Assembly (NCBI GenBank): GCA_030604545.1
Contig: JAUVVS010000146.1
Span: 1-5,979, forward strand
DNA length: 5,979 nt
Source: Deltaproteobacteria bacterium
GTDB taxonomy: Bacteria > Desulfobacterota > Desulfobacteria > Desulfobacterales > JAUVVS01
Reading direction: 5' to 3'
The notes below the pieces were generated by a model. That model worked only from the letters and a program-made list of their open reading frames with translations. It was not told where the DNA came from and did no database searches. Position 1 is the first letter of the stretch. The number at the start of each line of letters is the position of its first letter. Positions 5,930 to 5,979 of the stretch are shown in pieces. A program made the translations under genes and the position numbers.

Positions 5930-5979
5930 CTAGTAATATTTTAGCTGTTTGAAAACCAGGCCGCTTGAAAGATAATTAA

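Noticed and set aside
5914..5945. GCTAAAA and TTTTAGC pair after the exporter gene, considered as a terminator
   Set aside because: The 7-bp stem is nearly all A-T, the loop is 18 bases and no T run follows, so it is not a convincing intrinsic terminator.

Overview
The window holds four protein-coding genes and several structured intergenic repeats. Three genes lie on the minus strand and are read in the order short N-acetylglutamate synthase (ArgA-type GNAT, 2622-3080), ornithine carbamoyltransferase (argF, 1569-2486), then a 441-residue P-loop protein of the cyclic 2,3-diphosphoglycerate synthetase-like family (79-1404). The fourth, on the plus strand and divergent from argA, is an 816-residue RND-superfamily exporter of the HAE3/COG1033 type (3446-5896). 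No tRNA, rRNA, CRISPR array or transposase gene was seen.

The organism is probably a moderately AT-rich anaerobic Gram-negative bacterium, most likely Desulfobacterota (former Deltaproteobacteria). This is inference. It rests on the short single-domain ArgA with a C-terminal cysteine cluster, the HAE3 exporter, and the style of the AT-rich intergenic repeats, which I recall from such genomes; no search was run.

Layout: 1-78 is the 3' flank of the P-loop gene. The argF-to-P-loop-gene gap (1405-1568) holds a 25-bp inverted repeat whose mismatches fall at every fourth base. The argA-to-argF gap (2487-2621) holds a tandem AACAACTT octamer array and a 19-bp hyphenated palindrome. The divergent region 3081-3445 holds a 20-bp hyphenated palindrome near argA and a 233-bp element with nested inverted repeats ending directly beside the Shine-Dalgarno of the exporter gene. 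The stretch 5897-5979 is non-coding, with one weak promoter-like motif.

Function: ArgA makes N-acetylglutamate, the first step of ornithine synthesis, and ArgF turns ornithine plus carbamoyl phosphate into citrulline, so the minus-strand cluster looks like part of anabolic arginine metabolism. No other arginine biosynthesis gene (argB, C, D, G, H or J) is present here. The P-loop protein's bacterial role is not established, and its place directly after argF is the most suggestive context clue. The exporter is unrelated in function and faces the other way.
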